DNA from: Palleronia caenipelagi
GTDB lineage: Bacteria; Pseudomonadota; Alphaproteobacteria; Rhodobacterales; Rhodobacteraceae
Reading direction: 5' to 3'
Assembly (NCBI RefSeq): GCF_007004065.1
Contig: NZ_VFSV01000014.1
Span: forward strand, 483-64,482
DNA: 64,000 bases
Position 1 is the stretch's first letter; the number at the start of each line of letters is the position of its first letter. Under the pieces are notes generated by a model, which saw only the letters and a list, made by a program, of their open reading frames with translations, searched no databases and had not been told where the DNA came from. Positions 34,674 through 43,565 of the stretch are shown piece by piece. Made by a program: the position numbers and the translations under genes.

Positions 34674-35709
34674 TCGTGTAGGCAAAGCCCTCGGGATCCA
34701 GCTCATCGAGCCGGCGACCGCCGAATTCCGCCATTGGATACATCAGGAAGGGCACGGGCCCAAAGCCCGCCCCCGGCAACACCACGTCATGGGCGGCGTT
34801 ATACGCGATCCAGTTGCCCTCGGCGGCTCCAAAGAGCATCGCCTCGGCGTCAGGCTGTTTCTCGGGCTCCTGAAGAGCGACCTTGCGCACATCGGCAGGG
34901 TCGGCGGGCACCCAGCCAAACCCCTCCAGCCAGACATCCGCGCGGCAATGCTGCGCGCCGGTGATGTTGGTGTCTTTGGCTCCAAGGCTATGATATCCGC
35001 GATCCGACGGCGCCACGCGGATGCCGTAGAGATCCCGTGCGGGCAGGTCGACGGACCGGGCTAAACCCACGTAAAGCGCGTTCAGATCGGCGCATTTGCC
35101 GGTCAGATCGCCCATCTGCAGCATCGAAGCGACGTCCCCCAGACCACAGCCCCGCGTCTCGGGGTTGCGCTCGGTCTCGGCGACGACCCAGTCATAAAGT
35201 CTCCGGGCTTTCTCCAGATCGCTTTGCGCCCGCCCCACAGCCGCTTCGGCGGTCTCGGCGACGATGCCATCAGTGGGGATCAAGGCGGTCGGGGCCGTGT
35301 GATGGGCGCGCTCGGCGGGGGATAATGCTAAGGCCTGCGCGGGCATGGTCAGATCTACGCTCCGGTCGCGGGTGGTGATCTCTGATGTCACCTCCAGCAC
35401 CGCCTCCGCCTCGTCGCCGGTCCAGACGGCGTGCACCATGCCCGCATCGCCAGACCGCAGGAGGGACACCTCGCCCGCCGAGCCGGTCCAGCGGGTGTCA
35501 CCGGGGCGGGACCAGAGCGGGTCGTCGAGGCTTGGCACCGGGACCCAGGCTTGGCCCGCCTGACCTTTGGGCAGGCTCAGATGGGTGGTCACCTCATAGC
35601 GCCGCCACGCCCCCACGCCCGAGGCACGAGCGGACACAGGCAAGGACAGCGCGGCCCCAAAGCCCGCCATTGCAGCGATAAACTCACGTCTCATCATGCT
35701 TTGGGTCAT
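34648..35709 (-). CDS. Transglutaminase-like cysteine protease/peptidase, exported
   Basis: A 353-residue protein with a signal that resembles a Tat leader (RREFIAAMAGFGAALSLPVSARA, a single RR pair). The transglutaminase-like triad is Cys206 (TGKCADLNALYVGLAR), His254 (QHCRADVW) and Asp about 270 (GWVPADP). Such bacterial proteins are usually peptidases or amidases. GGAG lies six bases before the ATG of MTQSMM; ATGs on either side are alternatives. Downstream of the pseudouridine synthase gene on the same strand. Confidence 0.82.
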   Translation of the reverse strand: MTQSMMRREFIAAMAGFGAALSLPVSARASGVGAWRRYEVTTHLSLPKGQAGQAWVPVPSLDDPLWSRPGDTRWTGSAGEVSLLRSGDAGMVHAVWTGDEAEAVLEVTSEITTRDRSVDLTMPAQALALSPAERAHHTAPTALIPTDGIVAETAEAAVGRAQSDLEKARRLYDWVVAETERNPETRGCGLGDVASMLQMGDLTGKCADLNALYVGLARSVDLPARDLYGIRVAPSDRGYHSLGAKDTNITGAQHCRADVWLEGFGWVPADPADVRKVALQEPEKQPDAEAMLFGAAEGNWIAYNAAHDVVLPGAGFGPVPFLMYPMAEFGGRRLDELDPEGFAYTITAREMPV

Positions 35710-35778
35710 CCCGCACTCCGTCACACTGGCCTTTGGCGGGGGGCGTTACGCAAGCCTCGTCCGAATGACAAGCCGGGC

Positions 35779-36369
35779 TCAGCGCCGGGGCGGCTCCAGA
35801 TCGCGCCATGTGCCCGGTTCCAGCCCATCCAGCGCATAGGGTCCGATCCGCCAGCGCACCAGCCGCAGACACGGGAGACCCACATGGGCGACCATGCGCC
35901 GCACCTGCCGGTTACGCCCCTCACGGATGGTCATCGACAGCCATGCATCGGGAACCGTCAGCCTAACCCGCACCGGCGGATCGCGCTCCCACAGCTCGGG
36001 CGGCTCGATCCGCGTCACCTCGGCGGGACGGGTCGGGCCGTCCTTCAGGGTCACGCCGGTCCGGAGCGCCTCAAGCTGGTCCTCCTGAGGACCGCCCTCC
36101 ACCTGCACGAGGTAGGTCTTCGGCATCTTATGCTTGGGATCGGTCAATCGCGCCTGCAAGCCACCATCGTTGGTGAGAAGCAGCAGCCCCTCGCTGTCCC
36201 GGTCCAGCCGCCCAGCAGGATAGAGCCCCGGCAGATCCAGATGTCGCCCGAGCCCCGGCCAGTGGGTGTCGTCAGTGAACTGGCTGAGCACATTCATCGG
36301 TTTGTTGAAGGCCACCAGCCGGGGCGGGCCACTGCGGGCAGCGCGGGCTCTGGGGCGGGGCCGCGACAT
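35779..36369 (-). CDS. 23S/16S rRNA pseudouridine synthase (RluE/RsuA type)
   Basis: A 196-residue pseudouridine synthase. The catalytic Asp is in AGRLDRDSEGLLLLTNDG, and KTYLVQVEG and IREGRNRQVRRMVAHVG are family motifs. It has no N-terminal S4 domain, which fits RluE (U2457 of 23S rRNA) better than RsuA or RluB. It starts six bases after the ABC ATPase gene ends, so they share a transcript. Confidence 0.87.
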   Translation of the reverse strand: MSRPRPRARAARSGPPRLVAFNKPMNVLSQFTDDTHWPGLGRHLDLPGLYPAGRLDRDSEGLLLLTNDGGLQARLTDPKHKMPKTYLVQVEGGPQEDQLEALRTGVTLKDGPTRPAEVTRIEPPELWERDPPVRVRLTVPDAWLSMTIREGRNRQVRRMVAHVGLPCLRLVRWRIGPYALDGLEPGTWRDLEPPRR

Positions 36370-36375
36370 GGAAGC

Positions 36376-37311
36376 TCAGGCGGCGCTGCGGGTCAGGTCG
36401 AGGAACACGTCCTCAAGATCCGGCTCCTCGATGGACACATCGGCGATCTCCACCCCGGCCTCGCGCAACTTTGCCAGAATATCCCCGGGCTTGACCTTGG
36501 TTCGCGCGTAGCGGAAGGCCAGCCGTCCGCCCGCGCGGGTCTCCATCTCGACGCCTTCCGGCAGGCTGAGTGTCCCGGCGGGGGGGGAGACGGGCTCGAT
36601 CACCAGCGTTTTCGAATCGATCCGCGAGACGAGGTTGCGCGTGGTGTCCCGGATCAGCAGTTCGCCGTGGTTGATGATGGCGATCTCGTCGCACATCTCC
36701 TCGGCCTCTTCGAGGTAGTGGGTCGTCAGAATGATCGTCTTGCCCTGCTCGTTGAGCTTGCGGACATTGCGCCAAAGCATCTGGCGCAGCTCGATATCCA
36801 CGCCCGCCGTGGGCTCATCGAGGACGAGGATCTGCGGATCATGGACCAGCGCCTTGCCCAACAACAGCCGCCGCCGCATCCCCCCCGAGAGCGCCCGCGC
36901 ATAGGCCTCTCCCTTGTCGCTGAGGCCGATCATTTCGAGGATTTCCTCGGTGCGCCGCTGGGATTTTGGCACCCCGTAAAGTCCGGCCTGCACGTCCAGC
37001 GAACTGCGGGGGGTAAAGAACGGATCGAGATTCAGCTCCTGAGGCATGACGCCAATAGCGGCACGGGACTGGCGCGGGTTCACGTCCTGATCGAATCCCC
37101 AGATCTTTACGTTGCCCGCGGTTTTCACCACCAGACCGGCGAGGATGTTGATCATCGTCGATTTGCCCGCGCCGTTCGGCCCCAAAAGTCCAAAGATCGA
37201 GCCCTTGGGGATCGCGAGATCGACGCCTTTCAGCGCTTCCTTGGCCTCGCTGCGCTTGGTCGCCGCGTAGGTTTTCCGCAATCCGGTGATTTCGATGGCG
37301 TTCTCGACCAT
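36376..37311 (-). CDS. ABC transporter ATP-binding protein
   Basis: A 311-residue ABC ATPase. Walker A is GPNGAGKST, the signature is LSGGMRRRLLLGKAL, and Walker B is ILVLDEPTAGVD, followed by TTHYLEEAEEMCD as in multidrug/ABC-2 exporters. The C-terminal 80 residues form the DUF4162-like tail of that class. GGAG precedes the start MVENAIE. No permease gene is adjacent: its neighbours are a pseudouridine synthase and a divergent zinc finger gene. Confidence 0.9.
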   Translation of the reverse strand: MVENAIEITGLRKTYAATKRSEAKEALKGVDLAIPKGSIFGLLGPNGAGKSTMINILAGLVVKTAGNVKIWGFDQDVNPRQSRAAIGVMPQELNLDPFFTPRSSLDVQAGLYGVPKSQRRTEEILEMIGLSDKGEAYARALSGGMRRRLLLGKALVHDPQILVLDEPTAGVDIELRQMLWRNVRKLNEQGKTIILTTHYLEEAEEMCDEIAIINHGELLIRDTTRNLVSRIDSKTLVIEPVSPPAGTLSLPEGVEMETRAGGRLAFRYARTKVKPGDILAKLREAGVEIADVSIEEPDLEDVFLDLTRSAA

Positions 37312-37407
37312 GTGGCGCTCCTGCCCTTGCCGCTCACCCCGTGCGGTGAGTATTATCAACCCGATCTAAGACTCCTGCCCGCCACGGGCAAGCCATGAGG
37401 ACAACAG

Positions 37408-37590
37408 ATGACCGACAACACCGCCCCAGACGCCCCCGAGGTCGAGGAAGTCACCGCCACCCGCGTTGCCTGTGACGGCCACATGACCCACCCGCGTGTC
37501 TGGCTGCAAATCCCGCTCGATCGCGGCTGGGTCGAGTGCAACTACTGCGACAAACGCTTTGTGCTGAAGGACGGCGCCGGGGGGCACTGA
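37408..37590 (+). CDS. Zinc-finger (CHCC) protein, NDUFS6-like
   Basis: A 60-residue protein with a Cys/His set [11 protein letters not shown] and [12 protein letters not shown], giving the CHCC zinc-binding pattern of the family that includes the mitochondrial complex I accessory subunit NDUFS6. In alphaproteobacteria it may serve complex I assembly, but the small protein could do other things. GAGG lies seven bases before the ATG. It is followed by a secreted unknown protein four bases later. Confidence 0.82.
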   Translation: MTDNTAPDAPEVEEVTATRVACDGHMTHPRVWLQIPLDRGWVECNYCDKRFVLKDGAGGH

Positions 37591-37594
37591 CCCC

Positions 37595-38281
37595 ATGCGC
37601 GTGCTCGTGGCCTTGTTGCTGATGATCCTCGCGACGGCGGGGATGGCAGAGGAACGGCCGCGCCACGGGCTGATCGAGAACCGCACCGGGTTGCCCCTGA
37701 CCCTGCCCTTGCAGGTCAAAACCCTGCCGGGGCGGGATTATTATCTGGACCTGCGTACCGCCGAGACCGGGCAGAGCGCGGTGCTGGCCTACATCCATGG
37801 CGGGCAGTTTTTCCGCCTGTTGATGCCGCCCGGGACATATGAACTCCACGCTGCAACCGGGTCCGACTGGCGGGGACCCGAGGCCCTGTTCGGGCCGGAC
37901 ACCGAGTTTTTCGACCTTCCCAATCCGCTGACCTTCCGCGCCGGATACGCGACGAAGAACGGTCACCTCATCGACCTGACAAAGCAAGGCCAGCTCACCG
38001 CCGTGCCGGTACGACCGCTGACCCTGTGCCAATATCCCTTGTCGGTCATGGCGAGGCAAAGCGCGACAGAAGATTCGATCCCCGTACCGAAGGTTGATCC
38101 TGCCTTTGACACGGGCCTGCCGTTCTACGGTCCCGACCCCGACCGCCAGGGGCTGGAAAAGCTGGGGATCGAGACGGATCCGTTCGATCTGCGCCCCGGC
38201 CCATTCGACCCCAAGGGTTTGCCGGAGACCGGCACCGCGCCGATCGACCAAGAGCGCATCCGCACGCGCCTCTGCCTCTGA
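37595..38281 (+). CDS. Secreted hypothetical protein
   Basis: A 228-residue protein with a signal peptide (VLVALLLMILATAGMA) and no recognised domain. The N-terminal mature region (IENRTGLPLTLPLQVKTLPGRDYYLDLR) looks beta-rich; the C-terminus is proline-rich. It starts four bases after the zinc finger gene and ends 69 bases before polA, so it is probably co-transcribed with the former. Confidence 0.72.
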   Translation: MRVLVALLLMILATAGMAEERPRHGLIENRTGLPLTLPLQVKTLPGRDYYLDLRTAETGQSAVLAYIHGGQFFRLLMPPGTYELHAATGSDWRGPEALFGPDTEFFDLPNPLTFRAGYATKNGHLIDLTKQGQLTAVPVRPLTLCQYPLSVMARQSATEDSIPVPKVDPAFDTGLPFYGPDPDRQGLEKLGIETDPFDLRPGPFDPKGLPETGTAPIDQERIRTRLCL

Positions 38282-38350
38282 GGCCTTCCCTCGCGGCGCA
38301 AAACGCGGCATCACCCCGGGGGCAATCATCTGAGCGAAAGAGGCACCGCC

Positions 38351-41137
38351 ATGGCATTCGGCAAGGGACATCACCTGCATCTCGTGGACGGCTCCGCCTT
38401 TATCTTCCGTGCCTTCCACGCCCTGCCGCCCCTGACCCGCAAATCCGACGGGCTGCCCGTCGGAGCCGTGTCAGGCTTTGTGAACATGCTGTGGAAGATG
38501 ATCCAGGACAACAAAGGCCCCGACGCTCCCACCCATGCGGCGGTGGTCTTCGACAAGGGCTCGCACACATTTCGCAACGATCTCTACGATCAGTATAAGG
38601 CCAACCGCGACGCCATGCCCGAGGATCTGCGCCCCCAGATCCCGCTGACCCGCGAGGCCACACGGGCCTTTAACCTTGCCTGTCTGGAGCAGGAAGGGTT
38701 CGAGGCGGATGACATCATCGCTACGCTGGCCTGCCGCGCGCGCGAGGCGGGCGCGCGGGTTACGATCATCTCGTCGGACAAAGACCTGATGCAGCTCGTG
38801 GGTGGCGGTGTCGAGATGCTCGACGCGATGAAAAATGCCCGCATCGACCGTGACGGGGTGGTGGCGAAATTCGGCGTCGGTCCCGAGCATGTGGTGGATG
38901 TGCAGGCGCTGGCGGGCGATTCGGTGGACAACGTACCCGGCGCGCCCGGCATCGGCATCAAGACCGCCGCTCAGTTGATCAACGAATACGGCTCTCTCGA
39001 AGAGCTCCTCAACCGCGCCGAAGAGATCAAACAGCCCAAGCGCCGACAGACCCTGATCGAGCACCGCGCCCAGATTGAGCTGTCCAAACGGCTCGTGCAG
39101 CTCGATTGCGAGATGGAGCTCGATTACGGCTTCGAGGCGCTGGAAGTGCGGGAGCCCGAGGCCGAACCGCTGCTGGAGTTCCTGCAGCAGATGGAGTTCC
39201 GCAGCATTGTGAAACGGGTGTCAGAGGCGCTGGGGGCTGAGCCTCCCGCCAGCCCCGAAGCGACCGGGACCCCGCCGGACACCCCGGCTGATGTCCCGTT
39301 CCCCGAAGAGTATATCTGGATCCGTGATGAGGCCGCCCTCTCCGACTGGGTCGCCCGCGCCACGGCGCAGGGCTATGTGGCCGTCGATACGGAGACCACC
39401 AGCCTGAACGAGATGCAGGCAGAGCTCGTGGGCATTTCGCTGGCGCTCAGCCCCGGCAAGGCCGCCTATATCCCGCTGACCCACGTCAAGGACGGGGGCG
39501 ACGACCTCTTTGCCGATAACGCACTCTCCGACGGGCAGGTCCCGCTTGAACGCGCGCTAGAGATCCTGAAGCCAATGCTGGAGGATGCCTCGGTCCTGAA
39601 GATTCTCCAGAACGCCAAATACGATCTGAAGATCCTCGCCCGCTACGGCATAACCCTCGCACCGGTGGATGACACGATGCTCCTGTCCTACGCGCTCCAT
39701 GGGGGCTTGCACGGGCACGGAATGGATGCGCTCAGCGAGAAATACCTCGACCACACCCCTATCCCGATCAAAGAGCTGATCGGCTCGGGCAAGAGTCAGA
39801 TCACCTTCGACAAGGTTCCCGTGGACAAGGCCGTGCGCTACGCTGCCGAGGATGCGGACATCACCCTGCGCCTGTGGCAGCGCTTTAAACCGCTCCTCCA
39901 TCGCAGCGCCGTCACCACGGTGTATGAGACGCTGGAGCGCCCTCTGATCCCCGTGCTGGCCCGGATGGAAATGACCGGGATCCAGGTCGATCGCAGCGTA
40001 CTGTCGCGCATGTCCGGGGCCTTTGCCCAGAAAATGGCGGGGCTGGAGGATGAGATCCGCGAGCTCGCGGGCGAAGATTTCAACGTGGGGTCCCCGAAAC
40101 AGCTGGGCGAGATCCTCTTTGGAAAGCTCGGCCTGCCCGGCGGTAAAAAGGGCAAGACCGGCGCCTATTCCACCGGCGCGGACATCCTCGAAGACCTCGC
40201 AACCGAGCACGAACTGCCGCGCAAAGTGCTCGACTGGCGGGCCCTGTCAAAGCTGAAATCCACCTACACCGATGCGCTGCAGGACCATATCGACCCCGAC
40301 ACGGGCCGCGTGCACACCTCCTATGTAATCGCGGGCGCCAATACCGGCCGCCTCGCCTCGACCGATCCGAACCTGCAAAACATCCCCGTGCGCAGCGAAG
40401 AGGGCCGCCGGATCCGTACAGCCTTCGTCGCGCCGGAGGGTAAGGCTTTGGTCAGCCTCGACTATTCTCAGATCGAGCTGCGGATCCTCGCCCATATCGC
40501 GGACATTGACGCGCTGAAACAAGCGTTTCGTGAGGGGCAGGACATCCACGCCGCCACCGCGTCGGAGATGTTCAACGTCCCCCTCGACGAGATGACGCAC
40601 GAGATCCGCCGTCAGGCCAAGGCAATCAATTTTGGCGTGATCTACGGCATTTCCGGCTTTGGCCTCGCGCGCAATCTGCGGATTCCGCGCGATGAGGCAC
40701 AGGGCTTTATAGACCGCTATTTCGAGCGCTTCCCCGGCATCAAGGATTACATGGCCGAGACCACCGCCTTTGCCAAAGAGCATGGCCGCGTCGAGACCCT
40801 GTTTGGCCGCCGCATCCATACGCCCGAGATCAACGCCAAGGGTCCCGGCGCAGGCTTCGCCAAACGCGCCGCGATCAATGCGCCCATTCAGGGCACCGCC
40901 GCCGATGTGATCCGGCGCGCGATGGTGCGGATGGAGGCGGCGATTGCCGATCTGCCGGCAAAGATGCTCCTGCAAGTCCATGACGAACTCTTGTTCGAGG
41001 TGGAGGAGGGCCATGAGGACGCGCTTATCGCCCACGCCCGTGAGGTGATGGAGCGTGCCTCCCTGCCCGCCGTGGACCTGTCAGTTCCGCTGGTCGTCGA
41101 TGCCGGGCAGGGTCCGAATTGGGCCGAGGCGCATTAA
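38351..41137 (+). CDS. polA: DNA polymerase I
   Basis: A 928-residue three-domain repair and replication polymerase. The 5' nuclease domain opens with DGSAFIFRAFHALPPL (residues 1 to about 290). The 3'-5' exonuclease (about 320-510) keeps all active-site motifs (VAVDTETTS, NAKYDLKIL, YAAEDADI), so proofreading should be intact. The polymerase domain has motif A SLDYSQIELRIL, motif B RRQAKAINFGVIYG and motif C QVHDELLFEV. GAAAGAGG precedes the ATG. Convergent with a DMT transporter gene. Confidence 0.97.
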   Translation: MAFGKGHHLHLVDGSAFIFRAFHALPPLTRKSDGLPVGAVSGFVNMLWKMIQDNKGPDAPTHAAVVFDKGSHTFRNDLYDQYKANRDAMPEDLRPQIPLTREATRAFNLACLEQEGFEADDIIATLACRAREAGARVTIISSDKDLMQLVGGGVEMLDAMKNARIDRDGVVAKFGVGPEHVVDVQALAGDSVDNVPGAPGIGIKTAAQLINEYGSLEELLNRAEEIKQPKRRQTLIEHRAQIELSKRLVQLDCEMELDYGFEALEVREPEAEPLLEFLQQMEFRSIVKRVSEALGAEPPASPEATGTPPDTPADVPFPEEYIWIRDEAALSDWVARATAQGYVAVDTETTSLNEMQAELVGISLALSPGKAAYIPLTHVKDGGDDLFADNALSDGQVPLERALEILKPMLEDASVLKILQNAKYDLKILARYGITLAPVDDTMLLSYALHGGLHGHGMDALSEKYLDHTPIPIKELIGSGKSQITFDKVPVDKAVRYAAEDADITLRLWQRFKPLLHRSAVTTVYETLERPLIPVLARMEMTGIQVDRSVLSRMSGAFAQKMAGLEDEIRELAGEDFNVGSPKQLGEILFGKLGLPGGKKGKTGAYSTGADILEDLATEHELPRKVLDWRALSKLKSTYTDALQDHIDPDTGRVHTSYVIAGANTGRLASTDPNLQNIPVRSEEGRRIRTAFVAPEGKALVSLDYSQIELRILAHIADIDALKQAFREGQDIHAATASEMFNVPLDEMTHEIRRQAKAINFGVIYGISGFGLARNLRIPRDEAQGFIDRYFERFPGIKDYMAETTAFAKEHGRVETLFGRRIHTPEINAKGPGAGFAKRAAINAPIQGTAADVIRRAMVRMEAAIADLPAKMLLQVHDELLFEVEEGHEDALIAHAREVMERASLPAVDLSVPLVVDAGQGPNWAEAH

Positions 41138-41143
41138 GCGCTC

Positions 41144-42016
41144 TCAGCGCGCGGCCTGCCCGCGCGCCATTTGTACCAGCAGAATCCCCGTCATGATCAC
41201 TGCGACGCCGAGGAGGTCGAGCGGGGTGATGGCTTCGCCGAGGATCAGCGCCGCGATCGCGACCCCCAGGAACGGGTTGAGGAAGTGAAACGTGGCCGCC
41301 CGAACTGGCCCGATCCGCCTGACCAGCCAGAACCACACGACCGTCGCGGCGAGCCCCGGCACCAATGTGGTATAAGCGAAGGCGCCGAGGAAGATCGGGG
41401 ACCAATCCACCGACCCTTCTTCGAAGCCCAGCGCGGCGATGCCGAGGAGTCCCGAGCCCACCAGCATTTGCAGCCCCACCACCATCAGGACATTGCCGCC
41501 CGAGGCCGCGCCGCGCAGGGACAGCGTGGCGACGGTCAGCGCGATAACCCCGCCGATGCAGAGCAGAATCCCGGCCAAAGGTGCACCACCGCCGATCCGG
41601 CTGCCCATGACCAGACACACCCCGGCAAGACCCAGAATCAACCCCAGCACGCCTCGCGCGGGCAGGCGCTCGCCAAAGGCCAGCCAACTTGCCAGTGCCA
41701 CAATCAGAGGCATGGTCGAAGCGATGATCGCCGCCAGACTCGCTTCGACTTGCTGCATGGCGACGAAATTCAGGCCCAGATAGAGGGCGTTCTGACACAG
41801 GCCAAAGATGAAGGTCAGCCGCCATTGGGACCGGGTCAGCCGCCAGCTCTGCCCCAGGGCCCACGCGATCAGCACCGCCAGCGCTCCTGACAGTGCAAAG
41901 CGGATCGACAGAGCGCCCAGCGGCGGGGCATGAGCGACGATGATCCGGGCCGAAGTAAAGGCCGAGGACCACATCACCGCAAACCCCAACCCCATGGCAA
42001 GCGCGCGCAGGTCCAT
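41144..42016 (-). CDS. DMT-superfamily transporter (EamA)
   Basis: A 290-residue membrane protein with ten predicted helices in two EamA repeats (first from GLGFAVMWSSAFTSARII, second from LAGILLCIGGVIALTVATL). Such proteins export amino acids or other metabolites; the substrate cannot be read. It overlaps pncA by one base (TGATG) and is downstream of it. Confidence 0.88.
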   Translation of the reverse strand: MDLRALAMGLGFAVMWSSAFTSARIIVAHAPPLGALSIRFALSGALAVLIAWALGQSWRLTRSQWRLTFIFGLCQNALYLGLNFVAMQQVEASLAAIIASTMPLIVALASWLAFGERLPARGVLGLILGLAGVCLVMGSRIGGGAPLAGILLCIGGVIALTVATLSLRGAASGGNVLMVVGLQMLVGSGLLGIAALGFEEGSVDWSPIFLGAFAYTTLVPGLAATVVWFWLVRRIGPVRAATFHFLNPFLGVAIAALILGEAITPLDLLGVAVIMTGILLVQMARGQAAR

Positions 42017-42618
42017 CAGGCGAGGGTCACCCCGGCGTCACGCATGGCCTCCAGCGCCGCGTCCTTCGATCCGTCGAGGTCGATGGCCGCCGAAAGCCCC
42101 GGCAGCACTGTGACCTCATAGCCAAACCGCGCCGCGTCCAGCGCCGAATAGTTTACGCAGAAATCGAGTGCCAGCCCCACCATCGTCAGATGCCCGATGC
42201 CGCGCGTCTTCAGGTAGCCGTCGAGCCCGGTGGGCGTCTGGCGGTCGTTCTCGAAAAACGCGGAATAGCTGTCGATCTGCGAATTGTACCCTTTGCGGAG
42301 GATCAGGTCGCCATCGGTCCGGAGCCCCGGCACAAACTCCGCCCCCTTGCTGCCCTGCACACAGTGATCGGGCCACAGCACTTGCGGGCCATAGGGCATC
42401 TCGGTCAGGTCATAGGGCGCGCGGCCGTCATGGCTGGAGGCAAAGGACGAATGCCCCGCCGGGTGCCAGTCCTGCGTCAGGATCACGGTGCGGAACGTGT
42501 CCATCAGCGCGTTGATCCCCGGCACCAGCGCATCACCACCGGGCACGGCCAGCGCGCCACCGGGGCAAAAGTCGTTCTGCATGTCGATGACGATCAGGGC
42601 GTGGGTATCGGCGGTCAT
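42016..42618 (-). CDS. pncA: Nicotinamidase
   Basis: A 200-residue cysteine hydrolase that converts nicotinamide to nicotinate in NAD salvage. The catalytic triad is in VIDMQNDFCPGG (Asp), LRKGYNSQID (Lys) and ALDFCVNYSALDA (Cys); the metal site includes DWHPAGH. The start MTADTHA follows GGGACAAGAC; the longer open frame upstream is a shadow. It lies between two DMT transporter genes on the same strand. Confidence 0.93.
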   Translation of the reverse strand: MTADTHALIVIDMQNDFCPGGALAVPGGDALVPGINALMDTFRTVILTQDWHPAGHSSFASSHDGRAPYDLTEMPYGPQVLWPDHCVQGSKGAEFVPGLRTDGDLILRKGYNSQIDSYSAFFENDRQTPTGLDGYLKTRGIGHLTMVGLALDFCVNYSALDAARFGYEVTVLPGLSAAIDLDGSKDAALEAMRDAGVTLA

Positions 42619-42644
42619 GGTGTCTTGTCCCTTCGGGGTACATG

Positions 42645-43526
42645 TCAGGTGCGTCGCCGGAACAGGCCGCGCGGAAGGAACATCACCAGATTGCCCACGA
42701 GGGTCAACAGCACACCGGCCAGTGCCGTGCCGGTCCAGACATAGCCTTCGAAGACGGTTGAGATCGCCAGCGCCACGACGGGGAAGAATACCGTCGCATA
42801 GGCCGCCCGGGCCGACCCGATCCGCGCCACCATGATGAGGTAGGTGGTAAAGGCCACTACCGAGCCGATCACCGACAGATACAGCATCGCGGTCCAGTAG
42901 GCCGGAACATCTGGAACGACAATCGGGGTCCGGCTGCTGAGTGTCAGCGTCAGCAGTACCAGCGCACCGAAGCACATACCCCAGGCGTTGGCTGTCACCG
43001 GCGTGACTCCCCGCGCACCGTTCATGCGAGACGCCATGTTGCCGAGAGAGAACAGCATTGTGCCCAGACCTGCCCATGCGACGCCGCGCAGCGTGTCGGC
43101 GTTCAGCGTGGCGATGAGGTCCTGCCAGAAGATCAGCACCAGCCCCGCCAGCCCGATACCCCCCGCGAGCACCACGCGAAATGTGATCCGCTCGCCAAAG
43201 AAAATCCGGGCGTTCACCGCGTTTAAAATTGCCGAGAGCGAGAACATGACCGCGACAAACCCCGAGGGGATCAGCGCCGTGGCCCGGTAGAATGCGAGGT
43301 AGTTCAGGGAGAAGAGGCACAGCGCCTGCAAGATCACATAGCGCCAGACAAGAGGACGCTTAAGGCGCCCGATAATCAGAAGTCCCGAGACCATGACAAC
43401 AGCGGCCAGAACGAAGCGGTAGAGCGCTGATACGATCAGCGGCGCGTGCGGGACCTGCACCGCGACCGCGTACCATGTGCTGCCCCAGACGAGCACCGTC
43501 ACCACAAAGAGCAGCACGTTCTGCAT
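42645..43526 (-). CDS. DMT-superfamily transporter (EamA)
   Basis: A 293-residue, ten-helix membrane protein with two EamA repeats, starting LLFVVTVLVWGSTWYAVAVQV and ending with an Arg-rich tail. It is not a close duplicate of the other DMT gene just downstream. It ends 27 bases before pncA on the same strand. Substrate unknown. Confidence 0.88.
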   Translation of the reverse strand: MQNVLLFVVTVLVWGSTWYAVAVQVPHAPLIVSALYRFVLAAVVMVSGLLIIGRLKRPLVWRYVILQALCLFSLNYLAFYRATALIPSGFVAVMFSLSAILNAVNARIFFGERITFRVVLAGGIGLAGLVLIFWQDLIATLNADTLRGVAWAGLGTMLFSLGNMASRMNGARGVTPVTANAWGMCFGALVLLTLTLSSRTPIVVPDVPAYWTAMLYLSVIGSVVAFTTYLIMVARIGSARAAYATVFFPVVALAISTVFEGYVWTGTALAGVLLTLVGNLVMFLPRGLFRRRT

Positions 43527-43565
43527 TCAGAAATGCACCTTATGTCTCGCGGGCGGGCGGCCCGA

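Noticed and set aside
35431-37398. Long plus-strand open frame of 655 codons
   Set aside because: It is antisense to the transglutaminase, pseudouridine synthase and ABC ATPase genes, which all have clear motifs.
41025-41972. Minus-strand open frame of 315 codons
   Set aside because: It lies in another frame of the DMT transporter on the same strand; its composition is Arg/Gly-rich, without any domain.
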